The notes: generated by a model not told the origin, from the sequence alone. DNA of 64,000 nucleotides from Companilactobacillus farciminis KCTC 3681 = DSM 20184 (GCF_002706745.1 NZ_CP017702.1:992001-1056000); one strand, 5' to 3'; shown: positions 53,659 through 63,546, counted from the stretch's first letter. A program made the numbers and translations.

Positions 53659-54645
53659 ATGAAAGCTTTAACAATTGCCCATGACAAGACTAATATTAAC
53701 GATGCCAAAATCACACAAGTAACTAAACCTACTATTAATAGTGATGAAGTTTTGATCAAAGTAAAATCTGTTGGCTTAAACCCAGTCGACTACAAATTAA
53801 TTGAAAATCATCCGGCTAGTTGGAATGATCCACATGTTTTAGGATTGGACGCAGTTGGGGAAGTTGTCGAAGTAGGTAGCGATAATCCTAAACATTTCGA
53901 AATCGGTCAAAGAGTATTCTTTCATAGCGACTTAAATCAAGATGGCGTTTATGCTGAATATGCTAAAGCTAAGTACAATGTCGTAGCTAGGATTCCCGAC
54001 AAGGTTTCCTATCAATCGGCAGCAGCGATTCTTTGTTCAGGATTAACCGCTTATGCTGCATTATTTCGAAAAATGAATTTAACTGGCAAACAAAATGTTT
54101 TGATTCATGCTGGAGCCGGCGGAGTAGGTAGTATCGCCGTTCAACTGGCCAAATATTTAGATCTAACAGTGATTACAACCGTTTCGACTAAGAAGGTTGC
54201 CTTTGCTAAAAAGATTGGTGCAGATTTTGTAATCGACTATAAGAAACAAGACACTACTAAAGAGTTAGAAAAGATAACCAATGGTGTCGGAGTAGATTTG
54301 ATAATCAATTTAGTTGGTGGAGATGAAGTGCAAAAGGATTTATCAAGACTAGCCTATAACGGTGCAGTGGTGGATATCTTGAATACACCAGATTTGTCCC
54401 ATTATGATTTATCTGCCAAATGTCAAAGCGTATTAAGTGTTAACTTAGGTGGAGCACACAATGGCGGCAGTATTAGTCAGCTAGATGATTTAGCAACTAT
54501 GGCTGAATCGCTGGTCAAACTAGTAGCTGAGGGAATTGTTGATCCATTGATAACTAAAGAAATCAGTTTTGAAGAGATTCCCGATGGCTTGTTCTTGATC
54601 AAGAATCATCAAACCGAAGGTAAAATCGTTGCTGTTCTAGATTAA
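53659..54645 (+). CDS. NAD(P)H-dependent quinone oxidoreductase / alcohol dehydrogenase (MDR family)
   Basis: A 328-residue medium-chain dehydrogenase/reductase. GroES-like fold at the N-terminus (VGLNPVDYKLIE), and a nucleotide site in IHAGAGGVGSIAVQLAKYL. The catalytic zinc ligands of classical alcohol dehydrogenases are absent, which points to the zinc-free quinone reductase branch. The substrate is unknown. It starts 10 bases after the thrS terminator T-run, with TTGGAGG as ribosome site. Confidence 0.85.
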   Translation: MKALTIAHDKTNINDAKITQVTKPTINSDEVLIKVKSVGLNPVDYKLIENHPASWNDPHVLGLDAVGEVVEVGSDNPKHFEIGQRVFFHSDLNQDGVYAEYAKAKYNVVARIPDKVSYQSAAAILCSGLTAYAALFRKMNLTGKQNVLIHAGAGGVGSIAVQLAKYLDLTVITTVSTKKVAFAKKIGADFVIDYKKQDTTKELEKITNGVGVDLIINLVGGDEVQKDLSRLAYNGAVVDILNTPDLSHYDLSAKCQSVLSVNLGGAHNGGSISQLDDLATMAESLVKLVAEGIVDPLITKEISFEEIPDGLFLIKNHQTEGKIVAVLD

Positions 54646-54703
54646 TTGTGTTACATTTAAAAAGTTGAAAAACAGATTAATTATATTATTTTTACAAGTT
54701 TTA

Positions 54704-54731
54704 TTGACACTTGCAGATATTATGGTATAGT
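54704..54731 (+). promoter_or_regulatory. promoter of the infC-rpmI-rplT operon
   Basis: Perfect TTGACA (54704-54709), 16-base spacer, TATAGT (54726-54731). Confidence 0.75.
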
Positions 54732-54737
54732 TAATAA

Positions 54738-54846
54738 CTGTTGAGATTAAGCAGAAGCGCCCGCTTCTCACCTATGCATTCGCCTCTAGGTTAATACGAT
54801 TGCGTAAATAATATAGTGGGCATGCTTGTGCAGCCCGCTTTTTTTG
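54738..54846 (+). promoter_or_regulatory. L20-type ribosomal protein leader
   Basis: The leader of infC contains a first hairpin around GAAGCGCCCGCTTC and ends in a terminator (GTGGGC 54816-54821 with GCCCGC 54833-54838, then seven Ts). This matches L20 leaders of Firmicutes, in which ribosomal protein L20 binds the RNA and stops transcription of its own operon. Confidence 0.75.
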
Positions 54847-54876
54847 TGGGCCAAATTACTCCGGAGGTGACTACTC

Positions 54877-55410
54877 ATAGCAAGAGATTTATTAATAAAT
54901 GATCAAATACGTGCAAAAGAAGTACGATTGATTTCTGAAAATGGGGATCAAGTTGGTGTTAAACCAAAGGCTGAAGCACAACGTTTAGCCGAAGCTGCTA
55001 ATATGGACCTAGTTCTAATGTCACCAGGTGCTAAACCACCTGTTGCCAGAATTATGGATTATGGTAAATATAAGTTCGATCTACAAAAGAAAGATCGTGA
55101 AGCACGTAAAAAACAAAAAACTGTTAGTCTTAAGGAAGTACGTTTAAGCCCTACTATTGAAGAAAACGACTTTAATACAAAGCTTAATAATGCTCGTAAG
55201 TTTTTGGCTAAGGGTGATAAGGTCAAAGTTTCTCTTCGCTTTAAGGGTAGAGCAATTACTCATAAAGAGATAGGTAAGGAAGTCTTGGACCGCGTCGCTG
55301 ATAAGACTAAGGATGTTGCTACTGTAACAACTAAGCCAAAAATGGACGGTCGTAGTATGTTCTTAATGCTTGATCCAATTAACTCAAAAGATAACAAAAA
55401 GAAGAAATAG
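54877..55410 (+). CDS. infC: translation initiation factor IF-3
   Basis: A 177-residue IF-3 with its N-terminal domain ([17 protein letters not shown]), linker and C-terminal domain ([20 protein letters not shown]). It checks start codons and keeps ribosomal subunits apart. The start is ATA at 54877, six bases after GGAGGTGA; the ORF beginning at TTG 54928 would lose the conserved N-terminus. Rare start codons are normal for infC, since IF-3 rejects them and so limits its own synthesis. Confidence 0.93.
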   Translation: MARDLLINDQIRAKEVRLISENGDQVGVKPKAEAQRLAEAANMDLVLMSPGAKPPVARIMDYGKYKFDLQKKDREARKKQKTVSLKEVRLSPTIEENDFNTKLNNARKFLAKGDKVKVSLRFKGRAITHKEIGKEVLDRVADKTKDVATVTTKPKMDGRSMFLMLDPINSKDNKKKK

Positions 55411-55424
55411 TGGAGGGATTTTCA

Positions 55425-55622
55425 ATGCCTAAACAAAAGACACACCGCGCATCAGCAAAAAGATTCAAGATCACTGCTAATGGTGGTTGGAAGAGAAGCC
55501 ATGCATATACAAGTCACCGTTTCCACGGTAAGACTAAGAAGCAACGTCGTCAATTAGCTAAACCAGGTATGGTAAGCTCAAGTGATTTGAAACGTATGAA
55601 ACGCATGCTCGCAACATACTAA
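55425..55622 (+). CDS. rpmI: 50S ribosomal protein L35
   Basis: A 65-residue basic protein, [15 protein letters not shown] at the start and [11 protein letters not shown] at the end, both typical of L35. ATG 55425 follows GGAGGG. It is the middle gene of the conserved infC-rpmI-rplT operon. Confidence 0.97.
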   Translation: MPKQKTHRASAKRFKITANGGWKRSHAYTSHRFHGKTKKQRRQLAKPGMVSSSDLKRMKRMLATY

Positions 55623-55657
55623 TTAATTATTTTTTATAATCAAAAGGAGGAGTCATT

Positions 55658-56014
55658 ATGCCACGTGTAAAAGGTGGAACAGTAACTCGCAAACGTCGTA
55701 AGAAAGTTTTAAAATTAGCTAAGGGATATCGTGGTTCAAAACACATTACCTTTAAAGCAGCTCATACTCAAATCATGGTTTCATACCGTTATGCATTCCG
55801 TGATCGTCGCCAAGTTAAGCGCGATTTCCGTAAGTTATGGATTGCTAGAATCAATGCTGCTGCAAGAATGAACGAAATCAGTTACAGCAAATTAATGCAT
55901 GGTTTGAAATTAGCTAACGTTGACATTAACCGTAAGATGTTGGCCCAAATTGCTATTGAAGATCCAAAAGCATTTACAAGTTTAGTAGATACAGCTAAGA
56001 AAGCTTTAGCTTAA
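55658..56014 (+). CDS. rplT: 50S ribosomal protein L20
   Basis: A 118-residue L20 of normal length, starting [16 protein letters not shown]. It binds 23S rRNA early in assembly and represses its own operon through the leader upstream of infC. ATG 55658 follows AAAAGGAGG. A strong terminator lies directly after it. Confidence 0.98.
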   Translation: MPRVKGGTVTRKRRKKVLKLAKGYRGSKHITFKAAHTQIMVSYRYAFRDRRQVKRDFRKLWIARINAAARMNEISYSKLMHGLKLANVDINRKMLAQIAIEDPKAFTSLVDTAKKALA

Positions 56015-56020
56015 TTTTAA

Positions 56021-56057
56021 AAACGTAATTTGGATAACCCCAAATTACGTTTTTTTA
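56021..56057 (+). terminator. terminator after rplT
   Basis: AAACGTAATTTG (56021-56032) pairs perfectly with CAAATTACGTTT (56041-56052), followed by Ts. Confidence 0.88.
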
Positions 56058-56082
56058 CTAATTCGAAGACGAGGATTAAATT

Positions 56083-56610
56083 ATGTTTAAACCCTATATT
56101 ATGCTCGATAAAATCACTGATCTGACTGTAGAAGATCTTCAAGAATTACATATTACTAAAATCATGACAGATTTGGATAATACTCTTTTGCCATGGAATA
56201 GTAACGAGTATGATTTATCATTGCGCAAATGGCTGAATCAAATGGCCCAAAATAATATTGAAGTGATGATTGTTTCCAATAATAGTTATGAACGTGTGGA
56301 AAAAGCCGTCAAAGACCTACCCGTTAGTATCGTAGCTCGGGCAGTAAAGCCTTTGCCATTCGTAATTATGAAACACATCAAAGAAGAGAACATCAATCCT
56401 AAAAACGTTTTATTCGTTGGTGATCAAGTGATGACCGATGTTTTAGCAGGCAACATGGCTAACTTAAAGACCGTCCTAGTCAAACCCTTAGTCGAGACAG
56501 ATGCCAAGAAAACCCGCATTAATAGATTTTTTGAACGTCCTATCTTAAAAGCAATGCAAAAACGTGATAAGAATTTATACTGGAAGGATTCATTAAATGA
56601 CAGAAGATAA
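56083..56610 (+). CDS. yqeG: YqeG family HAD phosphatase
   Basis: A 175-residue HAD-IIIA protein with the nucleophile motif DLDNTLLPW near residue 30, VSNNS as motif II, and FVGDQVMTDVLAGN as the metal site. The substrate is unknown; the YqeG group resembles mitochondrial PGP phosphatase GEP4. It overlaps yqeH by 14 bases and leads the yqeG-yqeH-yhbY-nadD-yqeK-rsfS run found across Firmicutes. Confidence 0.92.
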   Translation: MFKPYIMLDKITDLTVEDLQELHITKIMTDLDNTLLPWNSNEYDLSLRKWLNQMAQNNIEVMIVSNNSYERVEKAVKDLPVSIVARAVKPLPFVIMKHIKEENINPKNVLFVGDQVMTDVLAGNMANLKTVLVKPLVETDAKKTRINRFFERPILKAMQKRDKNLYWKDSLNDRR

Positions 56611-57709
56611 TGAATTGTACTGCATAGGTTGTGGTGCAAAACTTCAAACAGAAGACAAGGACAAACCAGGTTTTGTTCAAGCTTCTACTTTGAAAAAATA
56701 TACCGAAGATGATTCAAAAGAATTACTCTGCAAGAGATGTTTCAGACTTCGTAACTACAATGAAATTACTGACGTTGATGTGTCTGATGACGACTTTTTG
56801 AAGTTGTTGGACTCAATTTCTTCAAAAGACGCTTTAGTAGTTAACGTAGTCGATATTTTCGATTATGAAGGTAGTGTGATCCCCGGATTGCAACGTTTCG
56901 TCGGTGATAAAAAGATTTTGATGGTTGGTAATAAAGTCGACTTATTGCCAGCTTCAGTTAATCAAAATCGTCTTTTGAACTGGTTGCAACAAAAGAGTAA
57001 AGAAAACGGTATTAAATCAGTTGACCAAATTATGGTTTCAGCTGTCAAAGGAATCAACATTGATAAGTTGATGGAAATGATTGAAAAATATCGTGATGGT
57101 AAGGATGTCTATGTTGTCGGAACTACTAATACCGGTAAGTCAACCTTGATCAACCGTATTATTAGCTCTAATTCTGATATCAAAGATTTGATCACAACTT
57201 CTCGTTTCCCAGGAACTACTTTGGATCGAATTGATATTCCTTTGGATGATGGTCACTCACTAATTGATACACCCGGAATTATCCATCGTTATCAATTGGC
57301 TCACTTCTTGAATGCCAAAGATTTGAAGACAGTGACACCTAAGAAGCCATTACGTCCTGCAACTTTCCAATTACGTGATGGACAAACAATCTTTGTGGCT
57401 GGCTTAGCTCGTTTGGACTTTTTGAATGAGAGAACTAACGTGACTTTCTACGTCAACCAAGGATTGCCATTGCATAGAACAAAGACGGTTAATGCCGATG
57501 AATTTTATGAAAAACATCTCGGTGATATTTTGACGCCACCAACTGATATCAAAGAATTCCCTAAATTCAAGAGTCAAATCTTTTCAGCACATGAAAAATC
57601 AGATATCGTGATTTATGGTTTAGGTTGGGTCACGATTCCGGCTGGAACTAAGGTCAAAGCCTATGTCCCAGATGGTGTTCACGTATCAATCCGTAACGCG
57701 ATAATTTAA
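56597..57709 (+). CDS. yqeH: ribosome biogenesis GTPase YqeH
   Basis: A 370-residue circularly permuted GTPase. An N-terminal zinc finger (CIGCGAKLQ, then CKRCFRLRNY) comes first. The G4 motif NKVD precedes the P-loop GTTNTGKSTL and DTPG. It is needed for assembly of the small ribosomal subunit. The start ATG lies inside the 3' end of yqeG. Confidence 0.95.
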   Translation: MTEDNELYCIGCGAKLQTEDKDKPGFVQASTLKKYTEDDSKELLCKRCFRLRNYNEITDVDVSDDDFLKLLDSISSKDALVVNVVDIFDYEGSVIPGLQRFVGDKKILMVGNKVDLLPASVNQNRLLNWLQQKSKENGIKSVDQIMVSAVKGINIDKLMEMIEKYRDGKDVYVVGTTNTGKSTLINRIISSNSDIKDLITTSRFPGTTLDRIDIPLDDGHSLIDTPGIIHRYQLAHFLNAKDLKTVTPKKPLRPATFQLRDGQTIFVAGLARLDFLNERTNVTFYVNQGLPLHRTKTVNADEFYEKHLGDILTPPTDIKEFPKFKSQIFSAHEKSDIVIYGLGWVTIPAGTKVKAYVPDGVHVSIRNAII

Positions 57710-57719
57710 GGAGAATTTA

Positions 57720-58034
57720 ATGATAATTAAAGGAAAAAAGAACCGCTATTTAAGAAGCCAAGCAGCAACTATGAAACCAGTTATTCAAGTAGGTCGCGAT
57801 GGTATTACTGAAAACTTGCTTAAACAATTGGACATTTTGATCGAAAAGAACGAACTTATTAAAGTTTCTTTGCTTCAAAATACGATGGTTGAGCCACAGG
57901 ATCTAATCGATGCCTTGAGCGAATTCGATGCAGATATCGTTCACATCCAAACAATTGGTTCCAAGATGGTTTTCTATAAGAAAGCTTCAAAAATCAAGAA
58001 TCGTAAATATTCAATTGAATTAGAGAAAATGTAA
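57720..58034 (+). CDS. yhbY: YhbY family RNA-binding protein
   Basis: A 104-residue CRM-domain protein with KGKKNRYLRSQAATMKPV and the GRDGITENLL segment, equivalent to the GxxG loop region. YhbY associates with pre-50S ribosomes. It lies between yqeH and nadD. In Bacillus aroE precedes yhbY; here it does not. Confidence 0.93.
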   Translation: MIIKGKKNRYLRSQAATMKPVIQVGRDGITENLLKQLDILIEKNELIKVSLLQNTMVEPQDLIDALSEFDADIVHIQTIGSKMVFYKKASKIKNRKYSIELEKM

Positions 58035-58049
58035 TTTAAGTGATTAATT

Positions 58050-58688
58050 ATGAATACTCAAAAACAATTATTAACTAAAGAAAAATTAGAATTTCATAGT
58101 AATTTGCCAAAACGACACGTCGGAATTTTGGGTGGTACTTTTAATCCGATTCATCTAGGACATTTGGTGATAGCGGAACAAGTTTATGAACAATTGTGCT
58201 TGGACAAAGTTTTGTTCTTGCCTGATAAGATTCCACCTCATCGTGGCGTCAAGAAGACTATTCCTGATATTAAAAGCGATGATCGAATCGAAATGATCAA
58301 ATTGGCCATTCGTGACAATATGCATTTTGATTTGGACTTGACCGATATTCGTCGTGGCGGAGTTAGTTATACTTTTGAAACAATCAAATTGCTCAAAGAC
58401 TTAAATCCGAATACTGAGTATTACTTTATAATAGGTGGAGACATGGTAGAGAATTTACCGAAATGGTCTCACATCGATGAACTGATCAAGATGGTGCATT
58501 TTGTAGGAGTTTGTCGAAAAGGCTTTGAGGAAAAATCAAAGTATCCTATACTTTGGGTAAATACTCCCGAAATGGAAATTAGTTCGAGTATGATTCGAGA
58601 AAAAGTCAAACAGGGACAATCGATTAAATACTTAGTTCCTGATGATGTAGCTTGGTATATCAAAGATAGGGGGCTTTATCGTGAGTGA
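58050..58688 (+). CDS. nadD: nicotinate-nucleotide adenylyltransferase
   Basis: A 212-residue nucleotidyltransferase with GILGGTFNPIHLGHL (HxGH) and the late ISSSMIREKV motif. It makes nicotinate adenine dinucleotide in NAD synthesis. An N-terminal extension of about 22 residues precedes the fold, as in other lactobacilli. Its end overlaps yqeK by 8 bases. Confidence 0.94.
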   Translation: MNTQKQLLTKEKLEFHSNLPKRHVGILGGTFNPIHLGHLVIAEQVYEQLCLDKVLFLPDKIPPHRGVKKTIPDIKSDDRIEMIKLAIRDNMHFDLDLTDIRRGGVSYTFETIKLLKDLNPNTEYYFIIGGDMVENLPKWSHIDELIKMVHFVGVCRKGFEEKSKYPILWVNTPEMEISSSMIREKVKQGQSIKYLVPDDVAWYIKDRGLYRE

Positions 58689-59283
58689 ATTTAATTACGA
58701 AGGCATTAAGAGTGGTTTGAAACGAGCAGACATTTTGAACAGAATGGAAGACACCTTGAGTGATTTTCGTTATAATCATTGTTTGCGAGTTGAAAAAACC
58801 TCACGTGCTCTAGCCGCTGAATTTGGTGGTGATGTAGATCGAGCTGGTTTAGCTGGATTATTGCATGACTACGCTAAAGAACGAAGCGATGAAGAATTTA
58901 TTACTGAAATTAATAAAAAACATTTAGACCCAGAATTGTTACATGCTAATAATGCTATTTGGCACGGAATCGTCGGTGCTGAAATTATTAAGGATGAATT
59001 GGGTATTTATGACGAGGATGTTTTAAACGCCATTAGAAGACATACCGTGGGTTCTACGAACATGACTCAAGTAGACAAAGCTGTCTTTGTAGGTGATTTT
59101 ATTGAACCAGGTCGAGATTTTCCCGGTATCGATGAAGCAAGAAAATATGCTGAAAAATCCCTCGATAGTGCCGTAACTTTTGAATTAAAACATTCAATTC
59201 AACATTTAGTTGATACAAATAGAGAAATTTATCCAGCAACTTTTGTTAGTTACAATTACTGGATCAAAAAAGGAGAATTATAA
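58681..59283 (+). CDS. yqeK: YqeK family HD-domain hydrolase
   Basis: A 200-residue HD-domain protein with YNHCLRVEKTSRALA, LLHDYAKE (the HD pair) and WHGIVGAEII. YqeK proteins hydrolyse diadenosine tetraphosphate symmetrically to ADP. GTG 58681 is the start. It lies between nadD and rsfS as usual. Confidence 0.92.
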   Translation: MSEFNYEGIKSGLKRADILNRMEDTLSDFRYNHCLRVEKTSRALAAEFGGDVDRAGLAGLLHDYAKERSDEEFITEINKKHLDPELLHANNAIWHGIVGAEIIKDELGIYDEDVLNAIRRHTVGSTNMTQVDKAVFVGDFIEPGRDFPGIDEARKYAEKSLDSAVTFELKHSIQHLVDTNREIYPATFVSYNYWIKKGEL

Positions 59284-59284
59284 T

Positions 59285-59641
59285 TTGGACTCAAAAAAAA
59301 TGATGGAAATCGCTGTGAAAGCAGCCGATGAAAAGCACGCTAATGATATCAAAGTTCTAAATATCAGCGAAGTAAGTATTATGGCTGACTACTTTGTAAT
59401 CATGGATGCCGGTTCACAACGTCAAGTTGATGCTATCGTGCAATCTGTTTTGGACAAAGCAGGCGAAAATAACATTGAAATTGGTCACGTTGAAGGAAAC
59501 CGTAATTCTGAATGGGTTTTGATCGACTTGCATGACATCGTTATTCACGTCTTCACATCTGAAAAGCGTGATTTCTATAACTTAGAAAAACTATGGTCAG
59601 ATGCTCCAGAAGTTGATATTTCTGGTTTGGTAACTGAATAA
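59285..59641 (+). CDS. rsfS: ribosomal silencing factor RsfS
   Basis: A 118-residue protein with IKVLNISEVSIMADYFVI and WVLIDLHDIVIHVF, the Iojap/RsfS core. It binds L14 and blocks joining of ribosomal subunits under poor nutrition. TTG 59285 follows AAAGGAG; the frame from 59210 would read through the end of yqeK. Its stop shares one base with the next ATG. Confidence 0.93.
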   Translation: MDSKKMMEIAVKAADEKHANDIKVLNISEVSIMADYFVIMDAGSQRQVDAIVQSVLDKAGENNIEIGHVEGNRNSEWVLIDLHDIVIHVFTSEKRDFYNLEKLWSDAPEVDISGLVTE

Positions 59642-60372
59642 TGATCTACAATTCTTTTGCCAGTGTCTACAGTGAATTGATGGATGATTCGTTGTACAGC
59701 AAGTGGGCACAGTATGTCGAAAAGCAAGTTGCTGGCGACAATAAAAAATTGTTGGATGTAGCTTGTGGGACTGGTGATTTAACGATTTTGTTAGCTGATA
59801 AGTTTCAAGTTACAGGAACTGATATTTCAGAACAAATGTTAAAGATTGCCGAACAAAAAGCTCAAAAGGCTAACAAGAAAATTCCGTTTGTTCCTAGCAA
59901 TATGATGGATCTGTATGATTTTGACAAGTATGACGTGATTACTTGTTTTGATGATTCAATCTGTTATCTACAAGATGAAGATGAGTTAGCAATTGCTTTC
60001 AATCAAGCTTTACAGCACTTAAATGAAGGTGGCAAGTATTTGTTTGATGCACATTCACTTTATCAAATGGATGAAGTCTTTCCTGGATATATGTTCAATC
60101 ATCGAACTGAAGATTCTGCGTTTATGTGGAACAGTTTTGAAGGTGAATATCCACACAGCATTGAACATGAATTAACTTTCTTTAATTGGGATGAGAAGAT
60201 CAAAGGCTATTCGGTTAATACTGAATTGCACAAAGAGAGAACTTATCCAATCGAAACATTCGTGGCCATCTTAAAAGACATAGGCTTCAAGAACGTTTCA
60301 GTCAGTGCCGAATTCGGTACTTCAGAAGTTAAAGATGATTCAACTCGTTGGTTCTTCGCTGCCGAAAAATAG
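59641..60372 (+). CDS. class I SAM-dependent methyltransferase
   Basis: A 243-residue enzyme with the SAM-binding LLDVACGTGDLTILLA (motif I) and acidic loop TGTDIS. It is the conserved methyltransferase next to rsfS and tmcAL in Lactobacillales. The substrate is unknown. It overlaps rsfS by one base. Confidence 0.88.
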   Translation: MIYNSFASVYSELMDDSLYSKWAQYVEKQVAGDNKKLLDVACGTGDLTILLADKFQVTGTDISEQMLKIAEQKAQKANKKIPFVPSNMMDLYDFDKYDVITCFDDSICYLQDEDELAIAFNQALQHLNEGGKYLFDAHSLYQMDEVFPGYMFNHRTEDSAFMWNSFEGEYPHSIEHELTFFNWDEKIKGYSVNTELHKERTYPIETFVAILKDIGFKNVSVSAEFGTSEVKDDSTRWFFAAEK

Positions 60373-60380
60373 AGGTTTCT

Positions 60381-61475
60381 ATGACAAAAATTTATGGTGT
60401 AGTGGCCGAATTCAATCCGTTTCACAATGGTCATAAAATTTTCATCGATACGATCAAACAAAAATATCACCCTGATGTCTTGATTGCCGTGATGTCAGGC
60501 AATTTTGTCCAGCGGGGTGATTTTGCTGTTTTAGATAAGTGGGACCGAGCTAAATTGGCGGTTGATCTAGGCGTCGATTTAGTTATCGAATTGCCACTGG
60601 CTTTTGCTGTCCAACCGGCAGAATTATTTGCTCAAGGTGCTATGGAGTTATTGAATTTATTAAAAATCGATACGTTAGTGTTTGGAACTGAAAAAAAGCT
60701 CGATTTTGCTAAAATGGCTAATGAAATTTTAGTTGCAAATGATAAGTTTGAACAAGATTATCGACAAAGTTCAGCCACGAATTTAACTTCGTATTACCAG
60801 AGTTTAGGCATTGATATCACTGATCTGCCTAATCAAATGCTGGGGTTAAATTATGTTCAGCAAATAGAAAAGTTTCATTATCCAATCAGTTTTCAAACGA
60901 TTTTGAGAAAAAGCGGCTTCAGTGCTACTAGTGTTAGAAAAGATTTGAAATTAGGCGCATCAGTATCTATTGCGGTGCCGAAATTAACTGATCAAATGAT
61001 AAATAAAAATCAAACCTACACGTGGGATGACTTTTATCCATATTTGCGTTATCAAGTCATAAACTCCGATATTTCAGAACTTCAATCAATCTATCAGATG
61101 GTCGAAGGACTAGAATATAAGTTGAAAAAAGAAATTACGGTCAGTGAAAACTTTGAAGACTTCTTGAATCGAGTAAAGTCAAAGCGTTATACCAGAGCTC
61201 GGTTAAGACGTCTGATGATTTATGTTTTGATGAATATTAAACCCACAGAAGTTGAGAGTGTTTATGAAAATCCGTACTTACGAGTATTAGGATTTAATGA
61301 AAATGGACGTAAATTTTTGAATCAACACAAGAAAGATTTAAATTTAATTACTAAAGTTGGCAAAAAAGAAGCACAAACTTTAGAATTAGAAGTCAGAGCT
61401 GACCAAATATTTCAGCTCCAGAGTAAGCAAGCACAAGATTTTGGAAAAATGCCTTATATGAAAGGGGTAAATTAA
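60381..61475 (+). CDS. tmcAL: tRNA(Met) cytidine acetate ligase TmcAL
   Basis: A 364-residue nucleotidyltransferase-like enzyme (YlbM) with AEFNPFHNGHKIF (HxGH-like) and MSGNFVQRGDFAVLDKW. It uses acetate and ATP to form N4-acetylcytidine at the wobble base of tRNA-Met in Bacillus. ATG 60381 follows AGAGGT; the longer frame from 60348 overlaps the methyltransferase gene. It shares its last base with the next ATG. Confidence 0.93.
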   Translation: MTKIYGVVAEFNPFHNGHKIFIDTIKQKYHPDVLIAVMSGNFVQRGDFAVLDKWDRAKLAVDLGVDLVIELPLAFAVQPAELFAQGAMELLNLLKIDTLVFGTEKKLDFAKMANEILVANDKFEQDYRQSSATNLTSYYQSLGIDITDLPNQMLGLNYVQQIEKFHYPISFQTILRKSGFSATSVRKDLKLGASVSIAVPKLTDQMINKNQTYTWDDFYPYLRYQVINSDISELQSIYQMVEGLEYKLKKEITVSENFEDFLNRVKSKRYTRARLRRLMIYVLMNIKPTEVESVYENPYLRVLGFNENGRKFLNQHKKDLNLITKVGKKEAQTLELEVRADQIFQLQSKQAQDFGKMPYMKGVN

Positions 61476-62032
61476 TGCTAAATTGGGATGTTCAAGACGT
61501 TCGTCGTTACAAAGACAAACCGTTTGAATTTGAGGAAGAACTCGATTTAACTAAGGAATTAACTACACGTTCAAAAGAAGTTTTAGACGCTGACAAGGTT
61601 TTCGTCAAAGGTCAATTATTCAATGATAACGGATTAGTTATTTCTGATGTAAAAATCAAGACTACATTGACTGTTCCTTCAACTCGTAGTTTATTGCCAG
61701 TAGAATTGCCAGTTGATATTCGAGTTAATGAGGCTTACAACGTTGACAGTGTAGCCGATGAGGAAGAATTGGAACAATACAATGTTGTTATACCCGTGGA
61801 TGATGAAAATCCAACTATTAACGTTTATGAATCAGTGATCGATAATATTTTATTGAGTATTCCTTCAAAAGTTTTGACTAAGAAGGAAGAAGAAGAAAAT
61901 ATTATGCCTTCAGGTAAAAACTGGGAAGTTATTTCTGAAGAAGACTTTAAGAGTCAAAAAGAGGAAGAACACGTTAACCCAGAATTTGCCAAATTAAAAA
62001 ATTTATTTAATAATAATGATGATAAGGAGTAA
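61475..62032 (+). CDS. DUF177/YceD family protein
   Basis: A 185-residue acidic protein with VDSVADEEELEQYNVV and a helical C-terminus. YceD/YlbN-family proteins are linked to 23S rRNA handling and usually precede rpmF (L32). Here no rpmF follows; a terminator and gnd do. It overlaps tmcAL by one base. Confidence 0.88.
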   Translation: MLNWDVQDVRRYKDKPFEFEEELDLTKELTTRSKEVLDADKVFVKGQLFNDNGLVISDVKIKTTLTVPSTRSLLPVELPVDIRVNEAYNVDSVADEEELEQYNVVIPVDDENPTINVYESVIDNILLSIPSKVLTKKEEEENIMPSGKNWEVISEEDFKSQKEEEHVNPEFAKLKNLFNNNDDKE

Positions 62033-62052
62033 TTATATACTCCTTTTTTATT
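62024..62052 (+). terminator. terminator overlapping the end of the DUF177 gene
   Basis: AAGGAGTA (62024-62031) pairs with TACTCCTT (62038-62045) across ATTATA, followed by Ts. The stem includes the gene's last codons and stop. Confidence 0.82.
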
Positions 62053-62100
62053 TTTTTGTTACTATAAGTATGAGAACAAAAATCGGAGGTAGTTATTATA

Positions 62101-63525
62101 ATGGCAAAACCACAAATTGGTGTTATCGGTATGGCTGTTATGGGTAAGAATCTTGCCCTAAACATTGAAAGTCGTGGATATGAAGTAGCAATCTACAATC
62201 GTACAGGTTCAAAGACTAAGGCGGTTGTTGAAGAACATCCAGAAAAGAAATTGGTACCAAGTTATACAATTGAGGATTTCGTTGACTCACTAGAAAAACC
62301 ACGTCGTATTATGATGATGGTTAAAGCTGGTGCTGGTACTGATGCTGTCATCAAACAACTATTGCCTTTGTTGGACAAGGGTGATGTCTTGATCGATGGT
62401 GGTAACACATTCTTCGAAGATACTATGGAACGTAATGAACGTTTGGATAAATCTGGAATCAACTTCATCGGTATGGGTGTTTCCGGTGGTGAACTTGGTG
62501 CCTTGCATGGTCCTTCATTGATGCCAGGTGGTCAAAAGGAAGCTTATGACTTAGTTGCTCCTATTTTGGAACAAATTTCTGCTAAAGCTGATGAAGATGG
62601 CGCACCTTGTGTTACATATATTGGACCAAATGGTGCTGGTCACTATGTAAAGATGGTTCACAATGGTATCGAATACGGTGACATGGAACTTATCGCTGAA
62701 AGTTACAACTTATTGAAGCACTTATTCAACAATGATGTTGAAAAGATTGCTGAAGTATTCCAAGACTGGAATAAGGGTGAACTTTCAAGTTACTTGATCG
62801 ACATTACTTCACAAATCTTGACTAGAAAAGATGACGAAGGAACAGACGACTATATCGTTAATAAGATCATGGATAAAGCTGGTAACAAGGGTACTGGTAA
62901 GTGGAGTTCACAAAGTGCTCTTGAATTAGGTGTTCCACAATCATTGATCACTGAGTCAGTTTACTCACGTTACGTTTCTGCATACAAAGACGAACGTGTT
63001 AAAGCAAGCAAAGTCCTACCTGCTCCTGAAACAAAACCAGTTGTTAAAGATGTTGACGACTTAGTAGCCAAGATCCGCAAGGCTTTGTACTTCAGTAAGA
63101 TTATCAGTTATGCTCAAGGATTCGCTCAAATGAAGGCTGCTTCAGATCACTACGATTGGGATCTTAACTACGGTAAGATTGCACAAATCTGGCGTGCTGG
63201 ATGTATCATTCGTGCTCAATTCCTACAAAAGATCACTGATGCTTACGATGAAGAACCAAAACTAGATAACTTGCTATTAGACGATTACTTCAAGGGTATC
63301 GTTAAAGAATATCAATCAGATGTTCGTGATGTTGTTAGCTTCGCTGTTCAAGCAGGAGTTCCTGTTTCAGGCTTCATGGCTGCTATTTCATACTACGATC
63401 AATATCGTTCAGAAACATTGCCAGCTAACTTGACACAAGCTCAAAGAGATTACTTCGGTGCTCATACTTATGAGAGAAACGACAAACCAGGTACATTCCA
63501 CTATACTTGGTACGAAGAGCAATAA
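62101..63525 (+). CDS. gnd: 6-phosphogluconate dehydrogenase (decarboxylating)
   Basis: A 474-residue enzyme. The NADP site is in [20 protein letters not shown], with the catalytic segment [19 protein letters not shown] and [14 protein letters not shown]. It makes ribulose 5-phosphate, CO2 and NADPH. The gene has AATCGGAGGTAG before its ATG and its own terminator. A response regulator gene follows, an arrangement also known in other lactobacilli. Confidence 0.97.
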   Translation: MAKPQIGVIGMAVMGKNLALNIESRGYEVAIYNRTGSKTKAVVEEHPEKKLVPSYTIEDFVDSLEKPRRIMMMVKAGAGTDAVIKQLLPLLDKGDVLIDGGNTFFEDTMERNERLDKSGINFIGMGVSGGELGALHGPSLMPGGQKEAYDLVAPILEQISAKADEDGAPCVTYIGPNGAGHYVKMVHNGIEYGDMELIAESYNLLKHLFNNDVEKIAEVFQDWNKGELSSYLIDITSQILTRKDDEGTDDYIVNKIMDKAGNKGTGKWSSQSALELGVPQSLITESVYSRYVSAYKDERVKASKVLPAPETKPVVKDVDDLVAKIRKALYFSKIISYAQGFAQMKAASDHYDWDLNYGKIAQIWRAGCIIRAQFLQKITDAYDEEPKLDNLLLDDYFKGIVKEYQSDVRDVVSFAVQAGVPVSGFMAAISYYDQYRSETLPANLTQAQRDYFGAHTYERNDKPGTFHYTWYEEQ

Positions 63526-63546
63526 TTATAAGTTGATATTAAAATC

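Noticed and set aside
59210..59284. Longer start of rsfS inside yqeK
   Set aside because: The TTG at 59285 has a good ribosome site and matches the usual protein start. The extension is yqeK read in another frame.
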